A DNA stretch of 57,500 bases from Bacillus vallismortis (GCF_040784915.1 NZ_CP160797.1:35001-92500); one strand, 5' to 3'. Shown: positions 9,918-20,918, counted from the stretch's first letter. A program made the numbers and translations. Notes: a model not told the origin generated them from the letters alone.

Positions 9918-9934
9918 TTCGTCATTATTCGACA
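9918..9934 (-). promoter_or_regulatory. tandem Spo0A boxes in the abrB leader
   Basis: On the minus strand TGTCGAA (9928-9934, perfect 0A box) and TGACGAA (9918-9924, one mismatch) are spaced by one helical turn. They lie just downstream of the predicted abrB start site. This matches the known place where Spo0A~P blocks abrB transcription at the onset of sporulation. Confidence 0.85.
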
Positions 9935-9950
9935 AAATACTTACCTTCAT

Positions 9951-9979
9951 AGCATAACAAGGTTTCCAATAATCGTCAA
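9951..9979 (-). promoter_or_regulatory. abrB sigma-A promoter (P2-like)
   Basis: On the minus strand TTGACG (9974-9979), 17 bases, TATGCT (9951-9956). A second, weaker element with -10 TACAAT (9998-10003) lies upstream and may be the other of the two known abrB promoters. Confidence 0.8.
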
Positions 9980-10146
9980 TCATTTTGTTTACTATTGATT
10001 GTAAGAATTAGTTCTTATAGTCAGTAATGTAACAGAAACTACTGAAATAACAGCTTTTTATAAATTTATAATAAAGCTATTATCCTACTAAAAATCCTTT
10101 TAAATCAAGACTTTTGAACCAAGGTTTTTTGTTTCATTTGATTATA

Positions 10147-10163
10147 TACGACAAAATTCGACA
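10147..10163. promoter_or_regulatory. second tandem Spo0A-box pair upstream of abrB
   Basis: TACGACA (10147-10153) and TTCGACA (10157-10163) repeat with the same 10-base period as the abrB leader pair. Read on the minus strand they are TGTCGTA and the perfect TGTCGAA. They lie about 210 bases upstream of the abrB promoter and 75-90 bases upstream of the metS promoter. The rest of the 500-base gap (9870-10369) is very AT-rich and has no gene that I can see. Confidence 0.5.
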
Positions 10164-10237
10164 TGAACAGACTTTTTTTATTTTCATTAAAGATTTTTAA
10201 TTTTAATTATTCTTTTTCAAGGCATACGTATATATTC

Positions 10238-10265
10238 TTGATCTTAAAGGCTAAGATGGTATCAT
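10238..10265 (+). promoter_or_regulatory. candidate sigma-A promoter of metS
   Basis: TTGATC (10238-10243), 16 bases, then an extended -10 TGGTATCAT (TG at 10257-10258, hexamer 10260-10265). It would start transcription near 10272, about 100 bases before metS. Confidence 0.55.
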
Positions 10266-10316
10266 AGATAAAGGATAAATATAAATAATAATCATTTTTG
10301 ATTTGCACTTATCGCC

Positions 10317-10345
10317 GCTCTCGTCCTTTGGGCGGGAGCTTTTTG
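10317..10345 (+). terminator. intrinsic terminator in the metS leader
   Basis: GCTCTCGTCC pairs with GGGCGGGAGC (10 bp, two G-T pairs) across a TTT loop and runs straight into TTTTT. It sits 25 bases before the metS start codon. It could attenuate metS, or end a leader RNA of about 70 bases. No T-box bulge motif is present. Confidence 0.65.
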
Positions 10346-10354
10346 ACATTCTGA

Positions 10355-12364
<2,010 letters not shown>

Positions 12365-12370
12365 TGACAA

Positions 12371-12417
12371 ACAAAAGGTGTTTCACGTGTAACAATTCGT
12401 CGAACACCTTTTGTGTT
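12371..12417 (+). terminator. metS terminator
   Basis: A perfect 12-bp stem of ACAAAAGGTGTT (12371-12382) with AACACCTTTTGT (12403-12414). The 20-base loop holds most of a parS site, and the T tract is short (GTGTTT). Confidence 0.7.
12379..12394. other. parS: parS chromosome-partition site
   Basis: The 16-mer TGTTTCACGTGTAACA. Read on the other strand it is TGTTACACGTGAAACA, which matches the B. subtilis parS consensus TGTTNCACGTGAAACA at every fixed base. Family knowledge: Spo0J (ParB) loads here and spreads to organise the origin region and recruit SMC. One of the origin-proximal parS sites is known to lie near metS. Confidence 0.9.
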
Positions 12418-12442
12418 TCGACAAGAAAGGAGTTTTTTACTT

Positions 12443-13210
12443 ATGTTATTTGACACACACGCGCATTTAAATGCAGAACAATATGATACTGATCTAGAAG
12501 AAGTTATTGAACGGGCAAAAGCTGAACAAGTGAATCGAATTGTCGTAGTGGGTTTTGACCGTCCGACCATCACACGTGCGATGGAAATGATTGAGGAATA
12601 TGATTTTATTTATGCAGCCATCGGCTGGCACCCTGTTGATGCAATCGACATGACTGAGGAAGATTTAGCGTGGATAAAAGAGCTTTCTGTTCATGAAAAA
12701 GTGGTGGCGATAGGTGAAATGGGGTTGGATTATCATTGGGACAAATCTCCTAAAGAGATCCAAAAAGAGGTATTCAGAAAACAAATCGCCTTAGCGAAAG
12801 AGGTCAATCTGCCTATTATCATTCATAACCGTGATGCAACGGAGGATGTCGTGACCATTTTGAAGGAGGAAGGCGCAGAAGCTGTGGGCGGAATCATGCA
12901 CTGCTTTACAGGAAGTGCGGAAGTGGCGAGAGAGTGCATGAAAATGAATTTTTATTTATCATTTGGGGGACCGGTGACTTTCAAAAATGCGAAGAAGCCT
13001 AAGGAAGTCGTGAAGGAAATTCCGAATGACCGTTTGCTGATTGAAACGGATTGCCCGTTTCTCACACCTCATCCTTTTCGCGGAAAAAGAAATGAGCCGA
13101 GCTATGTAAAATATGTGGCTGAGCAAATTGCTGAATTAAAAGGAATGACTCTCGAAGAGGTTGCTTCAATTACGACTGAAAATGCAAAAAGACTTTTCCG
13201 TATAAACTGA
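12443..13210 (+). CDS. yabD: TatD-family metal-dependent DNase YabD
   Basis: A 255-residue TIM-barrel hydrolase of the TatD family. Metal ligands are visible: the N-terminal THAH (residues 5-8), GEMGLDYHW with its Glu and His, IIHNRDA, HCFTGS and ETDCPFLTPHP. Relatives act as 3'-5' exonucleases, and other TatD proteins deacylate D-aminoacyl-tRNA, so the exact substrate is open. The ATG at 12443 follows AAGGAG (12426-12431). It stands alone between the metS terminator and the yabE leader. Confidence 0.92.
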   Translation: MLFDTHAHLNAEQYDTDLEEVIERAKAEQVNRIVVVGFDRPTITRAMEMIEEYDFIYAAIGWHPVDAIDMTEEDLAWIKELSVHEKVVAIGEMGLDYHWDKSPKEIQKEVFRKQIALAKEVNLPIIIHNRDATEDVVTILKEEGAEAVGGIMHCFTGSAEVARECMKMNFYLSFGGPVTFKNAKKPKEVVKEIPNDRLLIETDCPFLTPHPFRGKRNEPSYVKYVAEQIAELKGMTLEEVASITTENAKRLFRIN

Positions 13211-13303
13211 CAAAAAACGCTAGCGGGTTTTGTAAGAGCTTGTCCTTTTCAGCGCTTATTCATAAAAGTTCTACATGCTTTCTTCTCCTCATAGGATAGG
13301 GTT

Positions 13304-13327
13304 GTCGACAAGTCTTTCTTCCGTTTC
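13304..13327 (-). promoter_or_regulatory. possible ECF-type minus-strand promoter upstream of yabE
   Basis: On the minus strand GAAAC (13323-13327), 15 bases, CGAC (13304-13307), a sigma-X-like pattern. It points into the 3' end of yabD. It is weak on its own and is listed because it has the same geometry as the antisense element at 13560. Confidence 0.3.
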
Positions 13328-13387
13328 TCAGTGTATTTCAGGATAATGAAGAAGACACTAGGCTTTTGGGAGAAAGAGAGAGGAGGG

Positions 13388-13416
13388 TTGACAGCCTTTT
13401 AGATACTCTATATAAT
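13388..13416 (+). promoter_or_regulatory. consensus sigma-A promoter of yabE
   Basis: TTGACA (13388-13393), exactly 17 bases, TATAAT (13411-13416). All twelve bases are consensus. Transcription would start near 13423, just before the ribosome-binding site AAGGAGG (13429-13435). It lies inside the longest yabE reading frame, so that frame's first TTG (13366) would not be on this transcript. Confidence 0.85.
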
Positions 13417-13455
13417 CTCTCCGAGGAGAAGGAGGCGTTTTTCATCACACAAAAA

Positions 13456-14679
13456 ATGAAAAAGCTGTTTTCCGTAAAGCTTAGCAAAAGCAAAGTCATT
13501 CTGGTTGCTGCTTGTTTGCTTTTGGCGGGAAGCGGGACTGCGTACGCGGCTCATGAGCTGACGAAACAATCAGTCTCAGTTTCTATCAATGGCAAAAAGA
13601 AACATATACGCACACACGCAAAAACGGTCGGTGATCTTTTAGATACGCTTGATATAAAGACAAGAGACGAAGACAAGATCACACCTGCTAAACAGACAAA
13701 GATAACAGCAGATATGGCCGTTGTGTATGAGGCTGCAAAACCTGTCAAGCTTACAATAAACGGGGAAGAAAAGACATTATGGTCAACAGCAAAAACGGTC
13801 GGTGCATTACTGGACGAACAAGATGTTGATGTGAAAAAACACGATCAAATTGATCCCGCAATAGATACAGATATTTCGAAAGACATGAAGATTAACATAG
13901 AACCCGCATTCCAGGTTACTGTAAATGATGCAGGAAAACAAAAGAAGATCTGGACGACTTCGACTACCGTCGCTGACTTTTTAAAACAGCAAAAGATGAA
14001 CATAAAAGACGAAGATAAAATCAAGCCTGCGTTAGATGCAAAGCTGACGAAAGCAAAGGCTGATATTACAATTACTCGTATCGAAAAGGTCACCGATGTA
14101 GTTGAAGAGAAAATCGCGTTTGATGTGAAAAAACAAGAAGACGCTTCTCTTGACAAAGGGAAAGAAAAGGTCGTCCAAAAAGGAAAAGAAGGCAAGCTTA
14201 AAAAACACTTCGAAGTCGTTAAAGAAAACGGCAAAGAAGTCTCCAGAGAGCTTGTGAAAGAAGAAACAGCTGAACAAAGCAAAGATAAAGTGATTGCTGT
14301 CGGCACAAAGCAAAGCAGTCCAAAGGTTGAAAAGGTCAATGCTTCCGGCGATTCAAAAACGGTTGTTTCCCGTAGCGATGAGTCAACAGGCAAAGTGATG
14401 ACTGTATCATCTACGGCTTATACGGCAAGTTGCAGCGGTTGTTCAGGACATACAGCTACAGGCGTTAACTTAAAAAATAATCCGAATGCGAAAGTCATCG
14501 CTGTAGATCCAAATGTCATTCCGCTAGGCTCCAAAGTTCACGTTGAAGGCTATGGATATGCCATTGCTGCAGATACTGGTTCAGCGATTAAAGGGAGCAA
14601 AATAGACGTCTTTTTCCCGGAGAAATCATCGGCGTACCGATGGGGAAATAAAACAGTCAAAATTAAAATCTTAAATTAA
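13456..14679 (+). CDS. yabE: Resuscitation-promoting-factor-like cell-wall protein YabE
   Basis: A secreted muralytic-type protein, about 407 residues from the ATG at 13456. The frame stays open to a TTG at 13366 (437 residues), the usual annotation, but a consensus promoter at 13388-13416 makes that unlikely; an ATC at 13444 is the codon best spaced from AAGGAGG. The signal peptide MKKLFSVKLSKSK...AYA comes first. Three DUF348 repeats follow, each with a TVGDLL-like motif, then a G5 domain and a C-terminal 3D domain with conserved Asp residues (IAVDPNVIPLG, ADTGSAIKG). Family knowledge: Rpf/Sps proteins remodel peptidoglycan. Confidence 0.93.
   Translation: MKKLFSVKLSKSKVILVAACLLLAGSGTAYAAHELTKQSVSVSINGKKKHIRTHAKTVGDLLDTLDIKTRDEDKITPAKQTKITADMAVVYEAAKPVKLTINGEEKTLWSTAKTVGALLDEQDVDVKKHDQIDPAIDTDISKDMKINIEPAFQVTVNDAGKQKKIWTTSTTVADFLKQQKMNIKDEDKIKPALDAKLTKAKADITITRIEKVTDVVEEKIAFDVKKQEDASLDKGKEKVVQKGKEGKLKKHFEVVKENGKEVSRELVKEETAEQSKDKVIAVGTKQSSPKVEKVNASGDSKTVVSRSDESTGKVMTVSSTAYTASCSGCSGHTATGVNLKNNPNAKVIAVDPNVIPLGSKVHVEGYGYAIAADTGSAIKGSKIDVFFPEKSSAYRWGNKTVKIKILN
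13560..13584 (-). promoter_or_regulatory. ECF (sigma-X/M-type) antisense promoter inside yabE
   Basis: On the minus strand AGAAAC (13579-13584), 15 bases, CGTC (13560-13563). RNA from here would run leftward over the yabE ribosome-binding site and leader. Family knowledge: yabE of B. subtilis is repressed by a cis antisense RNA from a sigma-X/sigma-M promoter; this element fits that description. Confidence 0.6.
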
Positions 14680-14695
14680 TATATACTTATGTATT

Positions 14696-14723
14696 CAGAG
14701 GGTTTTGCGCCCTCTGTTTTTTT
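14696..14723 (+). terminator. yabE terminator
   Basis: CAGAGGG and CCCTCTG pair across 7 bases, followed by seven T residues. Confidence 0.9.
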
Positions 14724-14824
14724 CGTTATAATAGACAAAGTGTATTTTCTGCTTTATTAGACGCTCGACACAAGAAAAAGTTTCATGAATATACAAAAGT
14801 TTTTAATTTGTCTTGGAGGAAATA

Positions 14825-16267
<1,443 letters not shown>

Positions 16268-16276
16268 GTTTTGCGC

Positions 16277-16304
16277 ACCACTTGGACTGCCGCTACATAG
16301 GCTA
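16277..16304 (+). promoter_or_regulatory. sigma-K promoter of yabG
   Basis: ACC at 16277-16279, 16 bases, then CATAGGCTA at 16296-16304. This is the sigma-K pattern (AC, CATANNNTA) used in the mother cell late in sporulation. It leaves a leader of about 105 bases before yabG. Confidence 0.7.
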
Positions 16305-16416
16305 GAGAAGGACCTTAAATTCAATGAGAAGAAAAACTTGGACTCAGCGAAAAAAGGCGCTTTCTCAAGGCTCTTTCTTTCATGATGAGGCTTAGTCTAT
16401 GTGTGGAGTGAGGAAC

Positions 16417-17289
16417 GTGCAATTTCAAATAGGAGATATGGTAGCCAGAAAATCCTATCAAATGGATGTTTTGTTTCGCATTATAGGAATAGAGCAAACA
16501 AGCAAAGGAAATTCAATCGCTATTTTGCATGGTGATGAAGTCAGGCTGATTGCTGATGCAGATATTTCTGATCTTGTAGCAGTAAAAAAAGATGAGCAAA
16601 TGATGCGGAAAAAGAAAGATGAGAGCAGAATGAATGAATCGCTCGAATTGCTCCGCCAAGATTATAAGCTGCTCAGAGAAAAGCAGGAGTACTATGCGAC
16701 AAGCCAGTATCAGCATCAGGAGCATTATTTCCATATGCCGGGCAAGGTGCTTCATTTGGACGGCGATGAAGCATATCTAAAAAAATGTCTGAATGTCTAT
16801 AAAAAAATTGGAGTGCCCGTCTATGGCATCCATTGTCATGAAAAGAAAATGTCTGCTTCTATTGAAGAATTACTCGACAAATATCGACCTGACATCTTGG
16901 TGATAACAGGGCATGATGCGTACTCAAAGCAAAAGGGCGAGATTGATGATTTGAACGCGTACAGACATTCAAAGCATTTTGTTGAAACGGTTCAAAACGC
17001 CCGAAAAAAGATCCCTCACTTAGATCAGCTTGTTATTTTTGCGGGGGCTTGCCAATCCCACTTTGAATCGCTCATAAGAGCGGGGGCAAATTTCGCGAGT
17101 TCACCGTCAAGAGTAAACATTCATGCGCTTGATCCGGTGTATATCGTCGCGAAAATCAGCTTTACGCCGTTTATGGAACGAATTAATGTATGGGAAGTGC
17201 TCCGTAATACGCTGACAAGAGAGAAAGGGCTTGGAGGTATAGAAACAAGAGGAGTACTGAGAATTGGAATGCCTTATAAGTCCAATTAA
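16417..17289 (+). CDS. yabG: Sporulation-specific protease YabG
   Basis: A 290-residue peptidase family U57 protein. Family knowledge: YabG is made in the mother cell under sigma-K, joins the spore, and trims coat proteins such as SpoIVA and YeeK. The N-terminal part (FQIGDMVARKSYQMDVLFRI) is a short SH3-like segment; a helical linker follows, then a domain with ITGHDAYSK and FAGACQSHFES, whose Cys and His may be catalytic. The GTG at 16417 follows GGAGTGAGG. It has its own promoter and terminator. Confidence 0.92.
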   Translation: MQFQIGDMVARKSYQMDVLFRIIGIEQTSKGNSIAILHGDEVRLIADADISDLVAVKKDEQMMRKKKDESRMNESLELLRQDYKLLREKQEYYATSQYQHQEHYFHMPGKVLHLDGDEAYLKKCLNVYKKIGVPVYGIHCHEKKMSASIEELLDKYRPDILVITGHDAYSKQKGEIDDLNAYRHSKHFVETVQNARKKIPHLDQLVIFAGACQSHFESLIRAGANFASSPSRVNIHALDPVYIVAKISFTPFMERINVWEVLRNTLTREKGLGGIETRGVLRIGMPYKSN

Positions 17290-17295
17290 CAGATG

Positions 17296-17328
17296 AAAAC
17301 CTGCATAGGAGAACTATGCGGGTTTTTT
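17296..17328 (+). terminator. yabG terminator
   Basis: AAAACCTGCATAG pairs with CTATGCGGGTTTT (one G-T) across 5 bases, then a T tract. Confidence 0.85.
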
Positions 17329-17408
17329 ATTTTACATAATGATACATAATTTACCGAAACTTGCGGAAAATAATTAAGGAATCATAGAATTTTGTCAAAA
17401 TAATTTTG

Positions 17409-17438
17409 TTGACAACGTCTTATCAACGTTGATATAAT
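17409..17438 (+). promoter_or_regulatory. upstream veg promoter
   Basis: TTGACA (17409-17414), 18 bases, TATAAT (17433-17438). Both hexamers are perfect. It is the upstream one of two tandem sigma-A promoters. Confidence 0.85.
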
Positions 17439-17449
17439 TTAAATTTTAT

Positions 17450-17478
17450 TTGACAAAAATGGGCTCGTGTTGTACAAT
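17450..17478 (+). promoter_or_regulatory. main veg promoter (Pveg)
   Basis: TTGACA (17450-17455), 17 bases, TACAAT (17473-17478). This is the well-known strong vegetative promoter Pveg, 22 bases before the veg start codon. Confidence 0.95.
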
Positions 17479-17499
17479 AAGTATAGTGAGGTGGATGCA

Positions 17500-17760
17500 A
17501 TGGCGAAGACGTTGTCCGACATTAAAAGATCGCTTGATGGGAATTTAGGTAAAAGGCTGACGTTAAAGGCAAACGGTGGCCGCCGAAAAACGATTGAGCG
17601 CTCGGGCATTTTAGCTGAGACGTACCCTTCTGTTTTTGTGATACAACTAGATCAAGACGAGAACTCGTTTGAAAGAGTTTCATACAGTTATGCTGATATT
17701 TTGACTGAGACTGTTGAGCTGACTTTTAATGATGACGCCGCAAGCTCAGTGGCATTTTAA
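17500..17760 (+). CDS. veg: Veg protein, biofilm-stimulating small protein
   Basis: An 86-residue small protein, very highly expressed in growing cells. Family knowledge: Veg stimulates biofilm formation by counteracting the repressor SinR, and belongs to DUF1021. The N-terminal stretch with [18 protein letters not shown] is basic, and a small beta-rich core follows. The start ATG at 17500 follows GTGAGGTGG, with two strong tandem promoters ahead and a terminator behind, so it is a single-gene unit. Confidence 0.96.
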
Positions 17761-17763
17761 CGG

Positions 17764-17791
17764 GCAGTGAACCTTTTGTTTACTGCTTTTT
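17764..17791 (+). terminator. veg terminator
   Basis: GCAGTGAAC pairs with GTTTACTGC (one G-T) across 5 bases, then five T residues. Confidence 0.8.
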
Positions 17792-17865
17792 GTTTTGCCG
17801 TTTTTTTTGTTTCCAGTAATTTTAACGAAAGTTTCATCTGTTATTAACAAAAGATAAAAACGGTC

Positions 17866-17895
17866 ACATATTATCGTGACGTGCACGAATGGCTA
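17866..17895 (+). promoter_or_regulatory. candidate sigma-G promoter of sspF
   Basis: ACATA near 17866-17870 and AATGGCTA at 17888-17895 resemble sigma-G elements at about 17 bases. sspF is a forespore sigma-G gene by family. The match is loose. Confidence 0.45.
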
Positions 17896-17922
17896 TCACT
17901 TCTAAAAAAGGGGTTGTTTCGT

Positions 17923-18108
17923 TTGGGCAGACGTCGTGGAGTTATGTCAGATGAGTTTAAATATGAGCTGGCTAAAGACCTTGGTTTTTATGACACAGTG
18001 AAAAATGGCGGCTGGGGCGAAATTCGCGCCCGCGATGCCGGTAACATGGTAAAGCGCGCCATTGAAATCGCTGAACAGCAAATGGCTCAGAATCAGAATA
18101 ACCGATAA
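17923..18108 (+). CDS. sspF: Small acid-soluble spore protein SspF (alpha/beta type)
   Basis: A 61-residue minor alpha/beta-type [17 protein letters not shown] near the N-terminus, and [20 protein letters not shown], match the family and its GPR protease cleavage region. Family knowledge: these proteins coat forespore DNA, giving ultraviolet and heat resistance, and supply amino acids on germination. The TTG at 17923 follows AAAGGGG and begins [11 protein letters not shown]; a longer open frame starting at 17881 has no binding site. Confidence 0.93.
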   Translation: MGRRRGVMSDEFKYELAKDLGFYDTVKNGGWGEIRARDAGNMVKRAIEIAEQQMAQNQNNR

Positions 18109-18115
18109 GTATGTG

Positions 18116-18146
18116 ACCCGGGGGACGTGCAGTTCCCCGGTTTTTA
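18116..18146 (+). terminator. sspF terminator
   Basis: A GC-rich hairpin (ACC-C-GGGGGA with TTCCCCGGT, one bulged C) followed by TTTTT. Confidence 0.8.
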
Positions 18147-18186
18147 TTTTGGATATAAATACATAATAGGCTGCAATATGGATATG

Positions 18187-18215
18187 TTCATCCTGTACTT
18201 CAAATGTGATACAAT
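18187..18215 (+). promoter_or_regulatory. possible sigma-A promoter of ispE
   Basis: An extended -10 (TGATACAAT, hexamer 18210-18215) with a poor -35 TTCATC (18187-18192) at 17 bases. It is 40 bases before ispE. Confidence 0.45.
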
Positions 18216-18254
18216 GTTCATACTTATGTTTAGATGGAGAAGTAGGTGAAAGCT

Positions 18255-19124
18255 ATGCGTATTTTAGAAAAAGCGCCAGCGAAGATCAATCTGTCACTTG
18301 ATGTCACCCGAAAACGCCCGGATGGCTATCATGAAGTCGAAATGATCATGACGACGATTGATTTAGCGGATCGGATTGAATTGACGGAGCTGGCAGAGGA
18401 TGAAGTGAGAGTCTCCTCCCACAACCGTTTTGTGCCTGATGATCAAAGAAACTTAGCTTATCAGGCTGCCAAACTGATCAAGGACAGATACAACGTAAAA
18501 AAGGGAGTTTCCATCATGATTACGAAGATGATTCCGGTGGCTGCTGGTCTTGCCGGCGGAAGCAGTGATGCGGCGGCGACGCTCAGAGGGCTGAACAGAC
18601 TGTGGAATTTAAATCTCTCTGCAGAAACGCTTGCCGAGCTTGGAGCGGAAATTGGCTCCGATGTTTCATTTTGTATCTATGGCGGAACTGCACTGGCAAC
18701 TGGACGCGGCGAGAAAATTAAACACATCAGCACGCCTCCGCACTGCTGGGTCATTTTAGCGAAACCGACAATCGGTGTTTCAACTGCTGAAGTGTACAGA
18801 CAGCTGAAGCTGGATGATGTTGAGCATCCCGATGTACATGGCATGATTGAAGCTATAGAGGAAAAGAGTTTTCAAAAGATGTGCAGCCGTTTAGGCAATG
18901 TGCTCGAATCTGTTACGCTTGATATACATCCTGAAGTTGCGATGATCAAAAACCAGATGAAACGCTTTGGCGCAGACGCCGTGTTAATGAGCGGGAGCGG
19001 CCCGACCGTGTTTGGACTGGTTCAGTATGAGTCGAAGGTGCAGAGAATTTATAACGGGTTAAGAGGCTTCTGCGATCAGGTTTATGCGGTGAGAATGATC
19101 GGCGAACAGAACGCTCTTGATTAA
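18255..19124 (+). CDS. ispE: 4-diphosphocytidyl-2-C-methyl-D-erythritol kinase
   Basis: A 289-residue GHMP kinase, fourth step of the MEP isoprenoid pathway. [10 protein letters not shown] at residues 8-17, the ATP loop [16 protein letters not shown], and the C-terminal [10 protein letters not shown] are the three GHMP motifs. The start ATG at 18255 follows AGGTG; a GTG three codons upstream (18246) overlaps the binding site and is less likely. The purR operator begins over the ispE stop codon. Confidence 0.96.
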   Translation: MRILEKAPAKINLSLDVTRKRPDGYHEVEMIMTTIDLADRIELTELAEDEVRVSSHNRFVPDDQRNLAYQAAKLIKDRYNVKKGVSIMITKMIPVAAGLAGGSSDAAATLRGLNRLWNLNLSAETLAELGAEIGSDVSFCIYGGTALATGRGEKIKHISTPPHCWVILAKPTIGVSTAEVYRQLKLDDVEHPDVHGMIEAIEEKSFQKMCSRLGNVLESVTLDIHPEVAMIKNQMKRFGADAVLMSGSGPTVFGLVQYESKVQRIYNGLRGFCDQVYAVRMIGEQNALD

Positions 19125-19166
19125 ATCCGTATGTTAAGTTATATTGATCTTAAAATATTCGGATTT
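19123..19166 (+). promoter_or_regulatory. PurBox operator of purR
   Basis: Two inverted copies of the PurR box core: AAATCCG at 19123-19129 and CGGATTT at 19160-19166, around 30 bases. The pattern AWWWCCGAACWWT in inverted pairs is the PurR binding site, and purR is known to repress itself. The first copy begins over the ispE stop codon. Confidence 0.7.
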
Positions 19167-19179
19167 TGGGGGTAAGTTC

Positions 19180-20037
19180 ATGAAGTTTCGTCGCAGCGGC
19201 AGATTGGTGGACTTAACAAATTACTTGTTAACCCATCCGCACGAGTTAATACCGCTAACCTTTTTTTCTGAGCGGTATGAATCTGCAAAATCATCGATCA
19301 GTGAAGATTTAACAATTATTAAGCAAACCTTTGAGCAGCAGGGGATTGGTACTTTGCTTACTGTTCCCGGAGCTGCCGGGGGCGTCAAATACATTCCGAA
19401 AATGAAACAGGCTGAAGCTGAAGAGTTTGTGCAGACACTTGGACAGTCGCTGGCAAATCCTGAACGTATCCTTCCGGGCGGTTATGTATATTTAACGGAT
19501 ATCTTAGGAAAGCCATCTGTACTCTCCAAGGTAGGGAAGCTGTTTGCTTCTGTGTTTGCAGAGCGCAAAATTGATGTTGTCATGACCGTTGCCACTAAAG
19601 GCATCCCTCTGGCGTACGCGGCTGCGAGCTATCTGAATGTGCCTGTCGTCATTGTTCGCAAAGATAACAAGGTAACAGAAGGCTCTACAGTCAGCATTAA
19701 TTACGTCTCAGGCTCATCAAACCGCATTCAAACGATGTCACTTGCGAAAAGAAGCATGAAAACGGGTTCAAACGTACTCATTATTGATGACTTTATGAAA
19801 GCAGGCGGCACAATTAATGGTATGATTAACCTGTTGGATGAGTTTAACGCAAATGTGGCGGGAATCGGCGTCTTGGTTGAAGCCGAAGGAGTAGATGAAC
19901 GTCTTGTTGATGAATACATGTCACTTCTTACTCTTTCAACCATCAACATGAAAGAGAAGTCCATTGAAATTCAGAATGGCAATTTTCTACGTTTTTTTAA
20001 AGACAATCTTTTAAAGAATGGAGAGACAGAATCATGA
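19180..20037 (+). CDS. purR: Purine operon repressor PurR
   Basis: A 285-residue repressor with an N-terminal winged helix (about residues 1-74) and a PRPP-binding phosphoribosyltransferase-like domain. The PRPP loop is [13 protein letters not shown]. Family knowledge: PRPP reverses DNA binding, so the purine genes are on when precursor is plentiful and low when ATP is high. The start is the ATG at 19180, after TGGGGG; an in-frame ATT upstream (19144) lies within the operator. It overlaps ridA by 4 bases. Confidence 0.97.
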   Translation: MKFRRSGRLVDLTNYLLTHPHELIPLTFFSERYESAKSSISEDLTIIKQTFEQQGIGTLLTVPGAAGGVKYIPKMKQAEAEEFVQTLGQSLANPERILPGGYVYLTDILGKPSVLSKVGKLFASVFAERKIDVVMTVATKGIPLAYAAASYLNVPVVIVRKDNKVTEGSTVSINYVSGSSNRIQTMSLAKRSMKTGSNVLIIDDFMKAGGTINGMINLLDEFNANVAGIGVLVEAEGVDERLVDEYMSLLTLSTINMKEKSIEIQNGNFLRFFKDNLLKNGETES

Positions 20038-20411
20038 CAAAAGCAGTCCACACAAAACATGCCCCAGCGGCAATCGGGCCTTACTCACAAGGGATTATCG
20101 TAAATAATATGTTTTACAGCTCAGGCCAAATTCCTTTGACTCCTTCAGGTGAAATGGTGAACGGTGATATTAAAGAGCAGACTCATCAAGTATTCAGCAA
20201 CTTAAAAGCGGTGCTGGAAGAAGCAGGCGCTTCTTTAGAAACAGTTGTAAAAGCAACTGTATTTATTGCGGATATGGAACAGTTTGCAGAAGTAAACGAA
20301 GTGTACGGGCAATATTTTGACACTCACAAACCGGCGAGATCTTGTGTTGAAGTCGCGAGACTGCCGAAGGACGCCCTAGTCGAAATCGAAGTTATTGCAT
20401 TGGTAAAATAA
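20034..20411 (+). CDS. ridA: RidA/YjgF-family reactive-imine deaminase YabJ
   Basis: A 125-residue RidA family protein that hydrolyses reactive enamine/imine intermediates released by PLP enzymes. IGPYSQGI near residue 18 and the Arg in [19 protein letters not shown] are the active-site signature. It is coupled to purR by the ATGA overlap. In B. subtilis YabJ is reported to be needed for full PurR control of purA, possibly indirectly. Confidence 0.94.
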   Translation: MTKAVHTKHAPAAIGPYSQGIIVNNMFYSSGQIPLTPSGEMVNGDIKEQTHQVFSNLKAVLEEAGASLETVVKATVFIADMEQFAEVNEVYGQYFDTHKPARSCVEVARLPKDALVEIEVIALVK

Positions 20412-20415
20412 TAAT

Positions 20416-20454
20416 AAAAAGTGATTCTGGGTGACCCTCGGAATCACTTTTTTT
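20416..20454 (+). terminator. ridA terminator
   Basis: AAAAAGTGATTC pairs with GAATCACTTTTT around a 12-base loop containing GGGTGACCC, then T residues. Confidence 0.88.
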
Positions 20455-20539
20455 ATTTACCTTATGCCCGAAATAAAAGCGTTATGACCTAATTGTGTAA
20501 CTATATCCTATTTTTTCAAAAAATATTTTAAAAACGAGC

Positions 20540-20565
20540 AGGATTTCAGAAAAAATCGTGGAATT
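20540..20565 (+). promoter_or_regulatory. sigma-H promoter of spoVG
   Basis: AGGATTT (20540-20546), 14 bases, GAATT (20561-20565). This is the classic sigma-H promoter of spoVG. The A/T-rich block just upstream (20500-20535) is where AbrB is known to bind and repress it. Confidence 0.9.
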
Positions 20566-20608
20566 GATACACTAATGCTTTTATATAGGGAAAAGGTGGT
20601 GAACTACT

Positions 20609-20902
20609 GTGGAAGTTACTGACGTAAGATTACGCCGCGTGAATACCGATGGTCGCATGAGAGCGATTGCATCCATCACGCTGGATCACGAATTTGTTGT
20701 TCATGATATTCGTGTGATTGATGGAAACAATGGTCTTTTCGTTGCGATGCCGAGTAAACGCACCCCTGATGGAGAGTTCCGAGATATTGCTCATCCTATT
20801 AATTCTAGCACGCGAGGGAAGATTCAAGATGCCGTGTTAAATGAGTATCATCGTATGGGTGACACTGAAGCATTAGAATTCGAAGAAGCTGGAGCTTCTT
20901 AA
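20609..20902 (+). CDS. spoVG: SpoVG regulatory RNA/DNA-binding protein
   Basis: A 97-residue SpoVG family protein. The N-terminal [19 protein letters not shown] and the central [21 protein letters not shown] are the most conserved parts. Family knowledge: it influences septation and spore cortex, and in other Firmicutes it binds nucleic acids as a pleiotropic regulator. The start is GTG at 20609 after AAAAGGTGG. It has its own sigma-H promoter and terminator. Confidence 0.96.
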   Translation: MEVTDVRLRRVNTDGRMRAIASITLDHEFVVHDIRVIDGNNGLFVAMPSKRTPDGEFRDIAHPINSSTRGKIQDAVLNEYHRMGDTEALEFEEAGAS

Positions 20903-20918
20903 AAAATAACCAAAAAGC

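Noticed and set aside
13211..13390. c-di-AMP (ydaO-type) riboswitch before yabE, as found before some rpf genes
   Set aside because: The conserved motifs could not be found; only a weak dyad (ACAAAA ... TTTTGT with CGCTAGCG) near 13212-13234 is seen, likely the yabD terminator.
13845..14393. 182-codon open frame on the minus strand inside yabE
   Set aside because: Low-complexity Ser/Phe-rich shadow of the yabE repeats; no ribosome-binding site or family resemblance.
16279..16345. Direct repeat ACTTGGACT in the yabG leader (two copies 56 bases apart)
   Set aside because: Nine bases only; no regulator site or structure that I can tie it to.
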